Of a stretch of DNA of 64,000 nucleotides, positions 14,607 to 20,501 are shown piece by piece; within the stretch, counting starts at the first letter, position 1; each line of letters begins with the position of its first letter. Origin of the DNA: CAVPWP01 sp050789285. GTDB taxonomy: Bacteria > Pseudomonadota > Alphaproteobacteria > Rhodobacterales > Rhodobacteraceae. The stretch is from NCBI RefSeq assembly GCF_050789285.1, contig NZ_JBOUVX010000001.1, positions 868,001 through 932,000 of the forward strand. Reading direction: 5' to 3'. Both the position numbers and the translations under genes were made by a program. The notes under the pieces were generated by a model. The model searched no databases and was not told the origin of the DNA. It saw nothing but the letters and a program-made list of their open reading frames with translations.

Positions 14607-14722
14607 GCTCGTTCTTCCGCTGCACCTATTGCCACGGCGTACGAGCACCGTGGGAGGCCCTATGGTGGCGCGGCAGCGTGTTCTGCTGTTGGGGCTGCCT
14701 CTTCAAGTGGAGGCGGCTATGA
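14603..14722 (+). CDS. 39-residue Cys-rich zinc-ribbon-like peptide
   Basis: Cys-x2-Cys near residues 7-10 and Cys-Cys-x2-Cys near 28-32, with many Trp and Phe. Two CxxC-type knuckles suggest a single zinc ion. Both ends overlap neighbours by ATGA, so translation is coupled. A longer open frame runs further upstream in the same frame but would overlap the previous gene entirely. Confidence 0.55.
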   Translation: MSSFFRCTYCHGVRAPWEALWWRGSVFCCWGCLFKWRRL

Positions 14723-14907
14723 GCGCGGAACCTGAATGCCAGGCTCACTACGCCTGCTCTTGGTGCGGAGAGCTTCACTACCGCACCGACATCCGCTTCA
14801 TCGACGACCGGCCCGTCTGCAAAGACGGCCCGTGCCGCGATGAGTACTTCGCGGCGAGCCTTCCTCGTCCCGTACCGAAAAGCCGCGCTCGCTATGAGCA
14901 CGGCTGA
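14719..14907 (+). CDS. 62-residue Cys-rich zinc-binding-like protein
   Basis: Cys-Ser-Trp-Cys (about 13-16) and Cys-x4-Cys (about 36-41) give four possible zinc ligands, and the tail is basic. It is the third overlapping Cys-rich gene (ATGA) and the last before a terminator with a TTCG loop. The domain resembles short treble-clef or zinc-ribbon proteins common in phage early regions. Function unknown. Confidence 0.6.
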   Translation: MSAEPECQAHYACSWCGELHYRTDIRFIDDRPVCKDGPCRDEYFAASLPRPVPKSRARYEHG

Positions 14908-14910
14908 CTT

Positions 14911-14935
14911 GCAGCCCTTCGGGGCTGCTCTTTTT
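14911..14935 (+). terminator. Intrinsic terminator with TTCG loop
   Basis: GCAGCCC (14911-14917), loop TTCG, GGGCTGC (14922-14928), then TCTTTTT. Confidence 0.85.
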
Positions 14936-14936
14936 C

Positions 14937-14945
14937 TGGTACAAT
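14937..14945 (+). promoter_or_regulatory. Extended -10 promoter for a small RNA
   Basis: TGGTACAAT just after the terminator's T run. No ORF starts within the following ~100 bases before the next terminator. Confidence 0.6.
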
Positions 14946-14951
14946 GAAGCG

Positions 14952-15052
14952 GTCAGCGGTCGAAGCTGGCACTTATACCCTCTAACCCTTTTTACGTTAG
15001 GCGAGGGCTTCTAAAGCAGAAACGCACCCCACGGAGAGGCCGGGGTGCTTTT
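14952..15052 (+). ncRNA. Candidate ~100-nt small RNA
   Basis: It is bounded by its own extended -10 promoter and a terminator. Foldable parts are CAGC/GCTG (near 14954-14969), CTAAC/GTTAG (near 14982-15000) and the terminator stem. No reading frame of note and no tRNA features. It could be an antisense or protein-binding RNA; no family recognised. The ends are predicted from the promoter and the terminator. Confidence 0.5.
15024..15052 (+). terminator. Intrinsic terminator of the small RNA
   Basis: GCACCCC (15024-15030) pairs with GGGGTGC (15042-15048), followed by TTTTCT. Confidence 0.75.
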
Positions 15053-15053
15053 C

Positions 15054-15062
15054 TGTTATGAT
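15054..15062 (+). promoter_or_regulatory. Extended -10 promoter, leaderless for the gene at 15071
   Basis: TGTTATGAT, hexamer TATGAT 15057-15062, 8 bases before ATG. It sits within the preceding terminator's T-rich tail. Confidence 0.6.
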
Positions 15063-15070
15063 GACGGTCT

Positions 15071-15286
15071 ATGAAACACGACCTCCAGTGGTTCGCGGAT
15101 CGCCGCGGCCGGACCATCATTATGCGCAACGAGTACGCCCATGAAGAGCGGCTCATCGCGCTCGAGGATGACGACATCGACTATCGCCGTCGCCACCTCT
15201 ACCAGGATTGTGGGTACACGTTCCGAGACCAGGTGCGGGTGCACAGCGGGCCGCCAGAGAGCGCCTGCGTGTCGTGCGAGGGCTAA
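15071..15286 (+). CDS. Hypothetical protein convergent with the NaeI-like gene
   Basis: 71 residues, charged, with an Asp/Glu-rich middle and two Cys near the end (Cys-Val-Ser-Cys) plus one at residue 47. Its 3' end overlaps the convergent restriction enzyme gene by 4 bases. Expressed from a leaderless promoter. Unknown; an accessory to the restriction-modification pair is possible but unsupported. Confidence 0.5.
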   Translation: MKHDLQWFADRRGRTIIMRNEYAHEERLIALEDDDIDYRRRHLYQDCGYTFRDQVRVHSGPPESACVSCEG

Positions 15287-16194
15287 GGAGTGGCGGGCGG
15301 GTTCCAGACGACTGTGTGCCCGTGTGACGCTGCCTTCTGTACCTCAGCGGCGGTTTTCGGGGTGTGCGAGACAAACTCACTTTTCGTGCATTGCGGCAGT
15401 CCGAGTGCAGCAATCAGCGCTTTGTCGTAGTGCCCATTCAGAAGCAGAATGCCTTGCTTCGCTAGGATGTCCCTTGTTCCGCGCTTATTGTCCGCCCGTA
15501 TGCGGCGCATGAAGTCCTTCTGCATCGCGGTCGCTTCGATGACGTCGCGCGTGATGATGGTGCGCTGCAACCCTTTGAAGAGCTCCACGACGCGGCCGTT
15601 GCCAGTTTTCTGCTGGTAGATGCTTTGGACTACTGCGTTTGGTACGTGCCGCCAAAAGTTCGGTGGATAGTGGACCGCGTTGAAGATCCAAAGAATGTTC
15701 TCGAAGCCTTGTGCGGAAATCGTCTTCTTCGAGTCCTTGTTCTGCCCCATCGTCAGGTAGTGAGGGTGCGCGACTACGAGCCCGAGGTAGCACTTCGCCT
15801 TCGTCTCATCGGCGGCTACCAGAATGCACGGGTGACCAACCGCTTCGGTGGGGATCATCCAGTTGTTCCCCATCGTGTGCTTGATGTCGACGTCGTGTCC
15901 GAGAATGACCGTATCGAGCTTGCCTTTAGGGAGCTTCAGCAGCGAGCGGAGCTCAATCTCCACGCGGGTGCCGATGTAGGTCTTTTCAGTTTTCTCGAGC
16001 TCGACGTACGCTCGACGCCCGGTCTTTGGGGTCATGATGACACTGTCGATGGCCTCGCGAAGCATTGCAGTAAAACCCGCCTGGAGCGGCCCCTGACCAC
16101 CGGCACGACGCACTATCTCCTTCGCAAGCGAAGTGAGGAGTGCGAAGTCAGGATGCCCCGCCTTTACAATGCTTGCTGGTATCGACGCCTTCAC
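15283..16194 (-). CDS. NaeI-type restriction endonuclease
   Basis: 303 residues from a GTG start. The block Lys-Thr-Glu-Lys-Thr, then Val-Glu79, Asp94, Asp103-x-Lys105, then Trp-Met-Ile-Pro-x-Glu-Ala-Val-Gly-His matches what I recall of the NaeI catalytic domain, with the PD-(D/E)XK residues intact. The C-terminal half, with Asp-Phe-Met-x-Arg-Ile/Val-Arg and Gly-Ile-x-Leu-Leu-Asn/Gly-His, matches its second DNA-binding (topoisomerase-like) domain. NaeI is a type IIE enzyme cutting GCCGGC. Residue 52 is Val where NaeI has Leu43, the position whose change to Lys gives topoisomerase activity. A cytosine methyltransferase gene lies 68 bases upstream on the same strand. Confidence 0.85.
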   Translation of the reverse strand: MKASIPASIVKAGHPDFALLTSLAKEIVRRAGGQGPLQAGFTAMLREAIDSVIMTPKTGRRAYVELEKTEKTYIGTRVEIELRSLLKLPKGKLDTVILGHDVDIKHTMGNNWMIPTEAVGHPCILVAADETKAKCYLGLVVAHPHYLTMGQNKDSKKTISAQGFENILWIFNAVHYPPNFWRHVPNAVVQSIYQQKTGNGRVVELFKGLQRTIITRDVIEATAMQKDFMRRIRADNKRGTRDILAKQGILLLNGHYDKALIAALGLPQCTKSEFVSHTPKTAAEVQKAASHGHTVVWNPPATP

Positions 16195-16262
16195 CTGCTA
16201 ACCGCCCCGAAAGATTCGCCTTTTCGGAACGGTCGCACATAGCTGGTCGATTCGTCACGGCA

Positions 16263-17216
16263 TTAAACTGCCTTGAGAAGTCGCTTAGAAAGCGCAGCAG
16301 CAATCTGCGAGCCGACGGCCCGTGCTACCGGCGGCGGGAAGGCGTTGCCTACCTGCTTGTACGCGTGCGTCTTGGCGCCCGTGAAGTGCCAGTGGTCCGG
16401 GAAGCCCTGGAGGCGCGCCACCATTCGAACAGTCAGCCGCGGCATCCCGTTGAAGAACGGATCGGGCGCCTCAACGGCAATCGTCCGCCCTTCAACGCCA
16501 AGCGTCGCCCAGGCACGCCGTGCTCTCGTCGGCCCAAGGTCCGGGCCTCCATGTTTCTTCGAGCCGCCCACAATGGTGGGAGCAATTTCGTTCGCCTGCT
16601 CTCGCCACGCGTCCGCGCCGCGCCACCCACGCGCGGCCATGAGGTCGTGAAGGTGCTCACCTACCGTCGGAGGGTTGTGCGGGTGCGGGTCCGGCCAGTT
16701 GAAGGCATCGGCGCGAGCTTCGGGGAGCGCAACCAATACGACCCGTGGGCGAAGCTGCGGTACGCCATAGTCCGAGGCGTTCAAGAGCCGCACGTCCATC
16801 TTGTAGCCGAGCTTCTTCAGGTCGCCGCGGAGCCGCTCGCGGTACTCGTGGAAGACCGCGTCTAAAAAGCCGCGTACGTTCTCAATCATCACCGCTTTCG
16901 GCCGGATGGCGTCGATGATGTCGATGGCGTCATTGAAGAGGTTGCGCTCGTCTTGCTCACCGAGCTGCTTGCCTGCGACTGAGAAAGGCGGGCAGGGCAG
17001 GCCGCCAGCGAGCAGGTCGATGCCGCGGTACTTGTGCGCGTCTTCCTTGAAGAGGCGCATGTCAGTCTCGAGTACGTTCCACTGCGGTCGGTTGTGGCGG
17101 AGCGTGTTGCAGCAGTGGTGGTCTATTTCGACCAGGCCAAGGTGCTCGTAGCCCGCATCCTCGAGGCCGAGAGCTTGCCCGCCAGCGCCAGCACAAAGTT
17201 CCAATGAAGTGAGCAT
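16263..17216 (-). CDS. C5-cytosine DNA methyltransferase (partner of the NaeI-like enzyme)
   Basis: 317 residues with all main motifs in order: motif I Leu-x-Leu-Cys-Ala-Gly-Ala-Gly-Gly (about 5-13), motif IV Pro-Cys75-Pro-Pro-Phe-Ser with the catalytic Cys, motif VI Glu-Asn-Val, motif VIII Gln-x-Arg-Pro-Arg, motif IX Leu-Gln-Gly-Phe-Pro-Asp and motif X Gly-Asn-Ala-x-Pro-Pro-Pro-Val-Ala. The target domain is short. It should methylate the site cut by the neighbouring endonuclease. Shine-Dalgarno GGGAGG is seen before the ATG. It lies divergent from rusA and upstream of the endonuclease gene, so methylation would be expressed first. Confidence 0.9.
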   Translation of the reverse strand: MLTSLELCAGAGGQALGLEDAGYEHLGLVEIDHHCCNTLRHNRPQWNVLETDMRLFKEDAHKYRGIDLLAGGLPCPPFSVAGKQLGEQDERNLFNDAIDIIDAIRPKAVMIENVRGFLDAVFHEYRERLRGDLKKLGYKMDVRLLNASDYGVPQLRPRVVLVALPEARADAFNWPDPHPHNPPTVGEHLHDLMAARGWRGADAWREQANEIAPTIVGGSKKHGGPDLGPTRARRAWATLGVEGRTIAVEAPDPFFNGMPRLTVRMVARLQGFPDHWHFTGAKTHAYKQVGNAFPPPVARAVGSQIAAALSKRLLKAV

Positions 17217-17325
17217 CTAGCGCCTCCCAGTTCCGCGCATACCACCAGTTGTGGTCTGAAAGTTCAAGCACGCAGTTGCAGTGTTCCTATTTTGTTCTTA
17301 AGGCCGCGTGAACAGCTCGGCAAGC

Positions 17326-17334
17326 TGCTATGAT
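17326..17334 (+). promoter_or_regulatory. Extended -10 promoter giving a leaderless GTG start for rusA
   Basis: TGCTATGAT, hexamer 17329-17334, 6 bases before GTG at 17341. It defines the start better than the upstream ATG at 17308, which the promoter would exclude from the mRNA. Confidence 0.65.
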
Positions 17335-17340
17335 GGTGAC

Positions 17341-17691
17341 GTGACTTTCACCATCCCTCTCCCAGAGAAGATTAGCCTCAACAGCCAGCTTGGCCGCGTC
17401 CACTGGACGATCCGCGACCGCCAGAACCGCGACTTTCAGACAGCGGTGTTCCTCGCAGCTCACCAGAGCCAAATATCGGCGTTCTCTGGGCCGTTCCCAT
17501 GCCACATCGAGTATCGGTTCAAAATGCGCGGGAGGGGCCTCGACAGCTCAAATTTGGCCTACATGGCCAAGCTCGTGGAAGACGGCTTGGTGCACTCCGG
17601 CATCATCCCGGACGACTGCCCGAAGTACGTGCGGGCGATGACGCTTATTACCGAGAAGGGGGAGGATGAGGTGGAGGTGACGCTGCGCTAG
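17341..17691 (+). CDS. rusA: RusA-family Holliday junction resolvase
   Basis: 116 residues from GTG: Thr-Phe-Thr-Ile-Pro-Leu-Pro-Glu-Lys-Ile-Ser-Leu-Asn near the N-terminus, then Gly-Arg-Gly-Leu-Asp-Ser-Ser-Asn-Leu, Val-Glu-Asp-Gly-Leu and Gly-Ile-Ile-Pro-Asp-Asp. This is the RusA pattern (N-terminal Pro-x-Pro, a catalytic Asp pair and Ile-x-Asp-Asp). It resolves four-way junctions made during phage recombination by the ERF/SSB set. A longer frame begins at 17308, but those residues do not fit the family and lie upstream of the promoter. Confidence 0.85.
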   Translation: MTFTIPLPEKISLNSQLGRVHWTIRDRQNRDFQTAVFLAAHQSQISAFSGPFPCHIEYRFKMRGRGLDSSNLAYMAKLVEDGLVHSGIIPDDCPKYVRAMTLITEKGEDEVEVTLR

Positions 17692-17788
17692 TTGTCCACA
17701 ACCATTTTGTCAATTTAGACGAATTGGTGTATTATTCAGAAATGCTACCTCAAATAACAAACATTGAGTGTGTAAATGGCGCTAGCTG

Positions 17789-17797
17789 TGTTATACT
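17789..17797 (+). promoter_or_regulatory. Extended -10 promoter of the large RNA
   Basis: TGTTATACT, hexamer TATACT 17792-17797, predicting transcription from about 17804. No -35 seen, as in the other phage promoters. No start codon nearby. Confidence 0.65.
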
Positions 17798-17803
17798 TTC
17801 AGT

Positions 17804-18420
17804 GTTTGGGGTAGCACGCAAACCGAAAAAGCTCATAGCTTAGGCTGTGGGCTTTTTGCGTATTTGATGGTTGGTTCACTCCTGGACGTAGATCGCTCAC
17901 ATCAAAAGATGTCCCTTTGGGGGAGCGTCCAGAAGCGAGCCAATCATCACCAGTACATTCACATCACCACGTCGCAGGCTCTTGCGCCTGGACGATAAAC
18001 AAGATGGTTGGTTCCTTGAATGGTGACGCATAGACAGGTTTAGAACGGCGTGCACGCTGTCAGTCTAAAACTACCCCAGGAAGCCCGCGTGGAAATACGC
18101 AGAATACTACGCAATATGTGGCTTGGTGAGGGGGACGAGGGTGCCTGCTACCTCACACCATTCAAGGAGCCAATCATCAAAGCAACATAGTTGGTGTGTT
18201 GTTGTGTGGGTATGCCGATAGTAGTGAATGGCGGAGCATCACCGTCCGACAGTAGGGAGACACGATACTCCTCGTGCTACTGAAAGCCTTGTGCCTTTGT
18301 AGGCAACCCACACACAAGCACATCAACTCGCAACGCCTCCAAATCAGACCGCCAGGAGTGTATCCTGGTCTCGAATATGGAGGGGTTGAGCAGATAGACC
18401 TATTGCAAGTTGAGACCCGA
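17804..18420 (+). ncRNA. Large multi-domain structured RNA (ROOL/GOLLD-like candidate)
   Basis: About 617 bases with no credible ORF but extensive long pairing. Module A: 17866-17877 with 17937-17948 (12 bp), enclosing smaller stems (CGCTC/GAGCG, ACATC/GATGT). Module B: 18003-18025 with 18156-18178 (23 bp, all paired), enclosing TAGAC/GTCTA and GTGAGG/CCTCAC. Module C: 18190-18211 with 18306-18327 (20 of 22 paired), enclosing CAGTAG/CTACTG. Module D: 18336-18341 with 18378-18383, enclosing CCAGGA/TCCTGG. Modules A and B use the same 12-base arms. Size, a phage setting and multi-helix layout resemble the ROOL and GOLLD RNAs. Sequence homology cannot be judged here. Confidence 0.7.
17826..17857 (+). 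terminator. Terminator-like hairpin inside the large RNA's 5' end
   Basis: A 14-bp stem (17826-17839 with 17844-17857), loop TTAG, whose 3' arm ends in TTTTT. It may terminate part of the transcripts about 55 bases after the start or serve as helix P1 of the large RNA; ACGCA/TGCGT pairs can extend it. Confidence 0.55.
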
Positions 18421-18427
18421 TAAAACG

Positions 18428-18450
18428 TGAAAGCACCAAAAATGCTTTCA
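18428..18450. terminator. Hairpin after the large RNA (T run on minus strand)
   Basis: TGAAAGCA pairs with TGCTTTCA across a 7-base A-rich loop. The following bases on the plus strand are not T-rich, but on the minus strand CGTTTTAT follows, so it may stop leftward transcription or mark the RNA 3' end. Confidence 0.4.
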
Positions 18451-18575
18451 TTGAGAAGGGAAAAGGTAGCATCGCCCTATGACTACCACTTGCACAGTGA
18501 GTTCTGTAGGTGATGGACATAACCCTTCCGTAGCAATCGACCCGTTTCGAGAAGGGGAAGACGTATCCAAAAGCT

Positions 18576-18713
18576 ATGGGAAGAAAAAAGCAGTTTTCCT
18601 GGCAGGAGCAGATGGTCCGGGAGGAAATCAAGCGCATTCCGCGCCACATCGACCGGAAGGGGCAGCACTATGCCCATTTAGTAGCGGAGATTAAACGCAA
18701 GTACGGAGTATGA
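18576..18713 (+). CDS. 45-residue basic peptide
   Basis: Met-Gly-Arg-Lys-Lys followed by Trp-Gln-Glu-Gln and a charged helix ending Lys-Arg-Lys-Tyr-Gly-Val. The stop overlaps the next ATG (ATGA). It is preferred over the overlapping frame from 18479, whose Gly/Pro-rich product looks like noise. Unknown role, possibly nucleic-acid binding. Confidence 0.5.
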   Translation: MGRKKQFSWQEQMVREEIKRIPRHIDRKGQHYAHLVAEIKRKYGV

Positions 18714-19024
18714 AAACAAATGAACTGGAGGAAATTGAGAAGACGCTTCAAAATTACTCATTCTGGAATGTTATCGACACCGATGAGCAATGTGAATTGC
18801 GCAATACTATTACCAACATCCGTCAGAGGTATGAGAAGGAAGTGAAAGCGATTAGACTAGAGGAGTTGCAAACTCTCCACGAAATCGAGGTGATGATTGA
18901 CCCCTTTAATAGCAAACATCAGGACATTTGGTTTTTTCTCAAGGCACGAAGCAGGTATTTAGAACACTCACTATCGGCAAACTATGACCGACCCAACTCA
19001 CACCCCCCCGAAGCAGCTCAATAG
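18710..19024 (+). CDS. Hypothetical helical protein
   Basis: 104 residues, rich in Glu, Leu and Lys with heptad-like spacing over about 10-95, low GC compared with the rest of the phage. No motif recognised. Its start overlaps the preceding small ORF and its end overlaps the next gene by 41 bases. The AT-richness suggests recent acquisition. Confidence 0.55.
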   Translation: MKTNELEEIEKTLQNYSFWNVIDTDEQCELRNTITNIRQRYEKEVKAIRLEELQTLHEIEVMIDPFNSKHQDIWFFLKARSRYLEHSLSANYDRPNSHPPEAAQ

Positions 19025-19280
19025 CCTCCTCACCGGCCGCTCGTTCACTGTCGAGAAGGGACGCTACGTCGTCGGATCATACGAGCACTACGTCCACCTC
19101 ACCTCGAAGCTCATCAAGCGCAGCTACATCGCCACGCACAAGCTCGTGGAGGGCTGGCCGCTCCCGAAGATCATCGAGCGGTATGAGCTCTGCACCAAGC
19201 ACGCGGGCACGATGCCGGGTGATGTGAAGTGGTGGTGGATGAGGAAGCAGGACCGGGCTGCGCGACTAAAAAGCGACTAG
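18984..19280 (+). CDS. Hypothetical basic protein, last gene of the phage part
   Basis: 98 residues with Gly-Arg-Ser-Phe-Thr-Val-Glu-Lys-Gly-Arg-Tyr near the N-terminus and a helical C-terminal part ending in Trp-Trp-Trp-Met-Arg-Lys. No integrase, excisionase or repressor motif. GC-rich again, unlike its overlapping neighbour. Followed after 10 bases by a strong hairpin terminator. Confidence 0.55.
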   Translation: MTDPTHTPPKQLNSLLTGRSFTVEKGRYVVGSYEHYVHLTSKLIKRSYIATHKLVEGWPLPKIIERYELCTKHAGTMPGDVKWWWMRKQDRAARLKSD

Positions 19281-19290
19281 CCGAAACACA

Positions 19291-19318
19291 AAAGGCTTGG
19301 CCAAAAGACCAAGCCTTT
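19291..19318. terminator. Bidirectional hairpin terminator at the phage edge
   Basis: A 10-bp perfect stem, 19291-19300 with 19309-19318, loop of 8. T-rich on both outer sides. Lies between the last phage gene and tRNA-Asn. Confidence 0.75.
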
Positions 19319-19326
19319 GAAGTATT

Positions 19327-19401
19327 TGGCTCCGGCGGTAGGGATCGAACCTACGACCAATTGATTAACAGTCAACTGCTCTACCGCTGAGCTACGCCGG
19401 A
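19327..19401 (-). tRNA. tRNA-Asn (GTT), CCA encoded; likely phage attachment site
   Basis: A complete cloverleaf on the minus strand: acceptor TCCGGCG/CGCCGGA, anticodon loop with GTT, T-arm GGTTCGATCC, and encoded CCA at 19327-19329. Its 3' end points at the phage part, where tyrosine recombinases usually cross over. The 5' side borders high-GC chromosome. Confidence 0.95.
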
Positions 19402-19467
19402 ACACGGGGGCGCGTATAACAAGGGCGCCGGACCCCGTCCAGAGGGAAAGAGCGCCTGTTCGCGCGC

Positions 19468-20382
19468 CTAGTTGCGCACGAAACGCGCCCGGGTCCCAAG
19501 CCTGGGAAGGGCGCGCACCAGACCGCGCGCCTCGAGGTCGACCAGATGGGCCAGAACGTTGCGTTCGGCCGCGGGCAGCAGGGTCGAGGGCGCGTCGTGA
19601 TAGATCCGCCGCGCCAGCGTCCTGAGGTCGAGGGGGGTCCGCCCCAGCGCCGCGAGGATCTGCGCCTCGCGCTCGCGTCGGTGCCGCATCAGCCAGTCCA
19701 GCCGGTCGGCGGGGTCCTCGACCGGCGCGCCGTGGCCCGGATGGAACCGGACCGCGCCCAGCGCCCGAAGCCGCGCGCAGGAGGCCATGAACGAGGTGAC
19801 GTCGCCGTCGGGGGGCGAGATCAGCGTCGAGGCCCAGCCCATGACATGGTCGCCGCTGAAGACCCGGCCGTCCCAGTCGAAGCTCAGATGCCCGGCGAAA
19901 TGCCCCGGCGTCCAGATCGCCGTCAGCCGCCAGTCCGCGCCCTCGATCACCGCGCCGTCCGCCAGCGCGACATCCGGGGCAAAGCCGTGGTCCACGCCTT
20001 CGCCGCCGCCGATCAGGCCCTGCCGCGCCAGATCCTCCATCACCGGGGTGCGGCCGGCGACCGGCGGGCCGAAGCCCAGCACGGGCGCCCCGGTCGCCGC
20101 GGCCAGGCGGCGGGCGAGGGGGCTGTGGTCGCGATGCGCGTGGGTGACAAGGATGTGGCTCACGCGCCCGCCGCCGACGGCATCGAGGATCGCGGCAAGG
20201 TGGTCGGGGTCGTCGGGGCCGGGGTCGATCACGGCAACCGCGTCTTCGCCCAGAAGATAGGTGTTGGTGCCCCAGTGCGTCATCGGCGAGGGGTTGCGGG
20301 CGAGGATGCGGCGAAGCCCCGGCTCGATTTCCATCGGGTGGCCGGGTTCGGGACGGTCGGCGATGTCCAGTCCTTTGAGCAT
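19468..20382 (-). CDS. MBL-fold metallo-hydrolase (LACTB2-like)
   Basis: Zinc motif Thr-His-Ala-His-Arg-Asp-His (HxHxDH), then Thr-Pro-Gly-His, Ser-Gly-Asp-His and a late Pro-Gly-His-Gly, giving the full binuclear site. A winged-helix-like C-terminal tail follows (about the last 60 residues), as in the LACTB2 / beta-lactamase-like family 2. These proteins act on RNA or on thioester-like substrates; the exact substrate is unknown. The start at 20382 (Met-Leu-Lys-Gly) follows a GGGGTG; an in-frame upstream ATG at 20421 and a downstream ATG near 20331 are alternatives. Confidence 0.85.
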   Translation of the reverse strand: MLKGLDIADRPEPGHPMEIEPGLRRILARNPSPMTHWGTNTYLLGEDAVAVIDPGPDDPDHLAAILDAVGGGRVSHILVTHAHRDHSPLARRLAAATGAPVLGFGPPVAGRTPVMEDLARQGLIGGGEGVDHGFAPDVALADGAVIEGADWRLTAIWTPGHFAGHLSFDWDGRVFSGDHVMGWASTLISPPDGDVTSFMASCARLRALGAVRFHPGHGAPVEDPADRLDWLMRHRREREAQILAALGRTPLDLRTLARRIYHDAPSTLLPAAERNVLAHLVDLEARGLVRALPRLGTRARFVRN

Positions 20383-20501
20383 GGTGGTCACCCCGGTCGT
20401 CGGGACACTAAAGCGCAACATTGTTGCGCGCGCAAGCCGCGCGGCGCGACGGGCGTGGTTTTTGCCTTCCGCGCGCGCCGCCGGCGTCCTAGGGTGCGGC
20501 C

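Noticed and set aside
14946..15020. Possible tRNA-like RNA
   Set aside because: No T-arm consensus, no acceptor pairing and no CCA, so only a generic small RNA is called.
15625..16865. Plus-strand frames opposite the NaeI-like and methyltransferase genes
   Set aside because: No motifs, and both minus-strand genes carry complete catalytic signatures.
18479..18694. 71-codon frame after the large RNA
   Set aside because: Gly/Pro/Ser composition and overlap with a more plausible 45-residue ORF that is coupled to the next gene.
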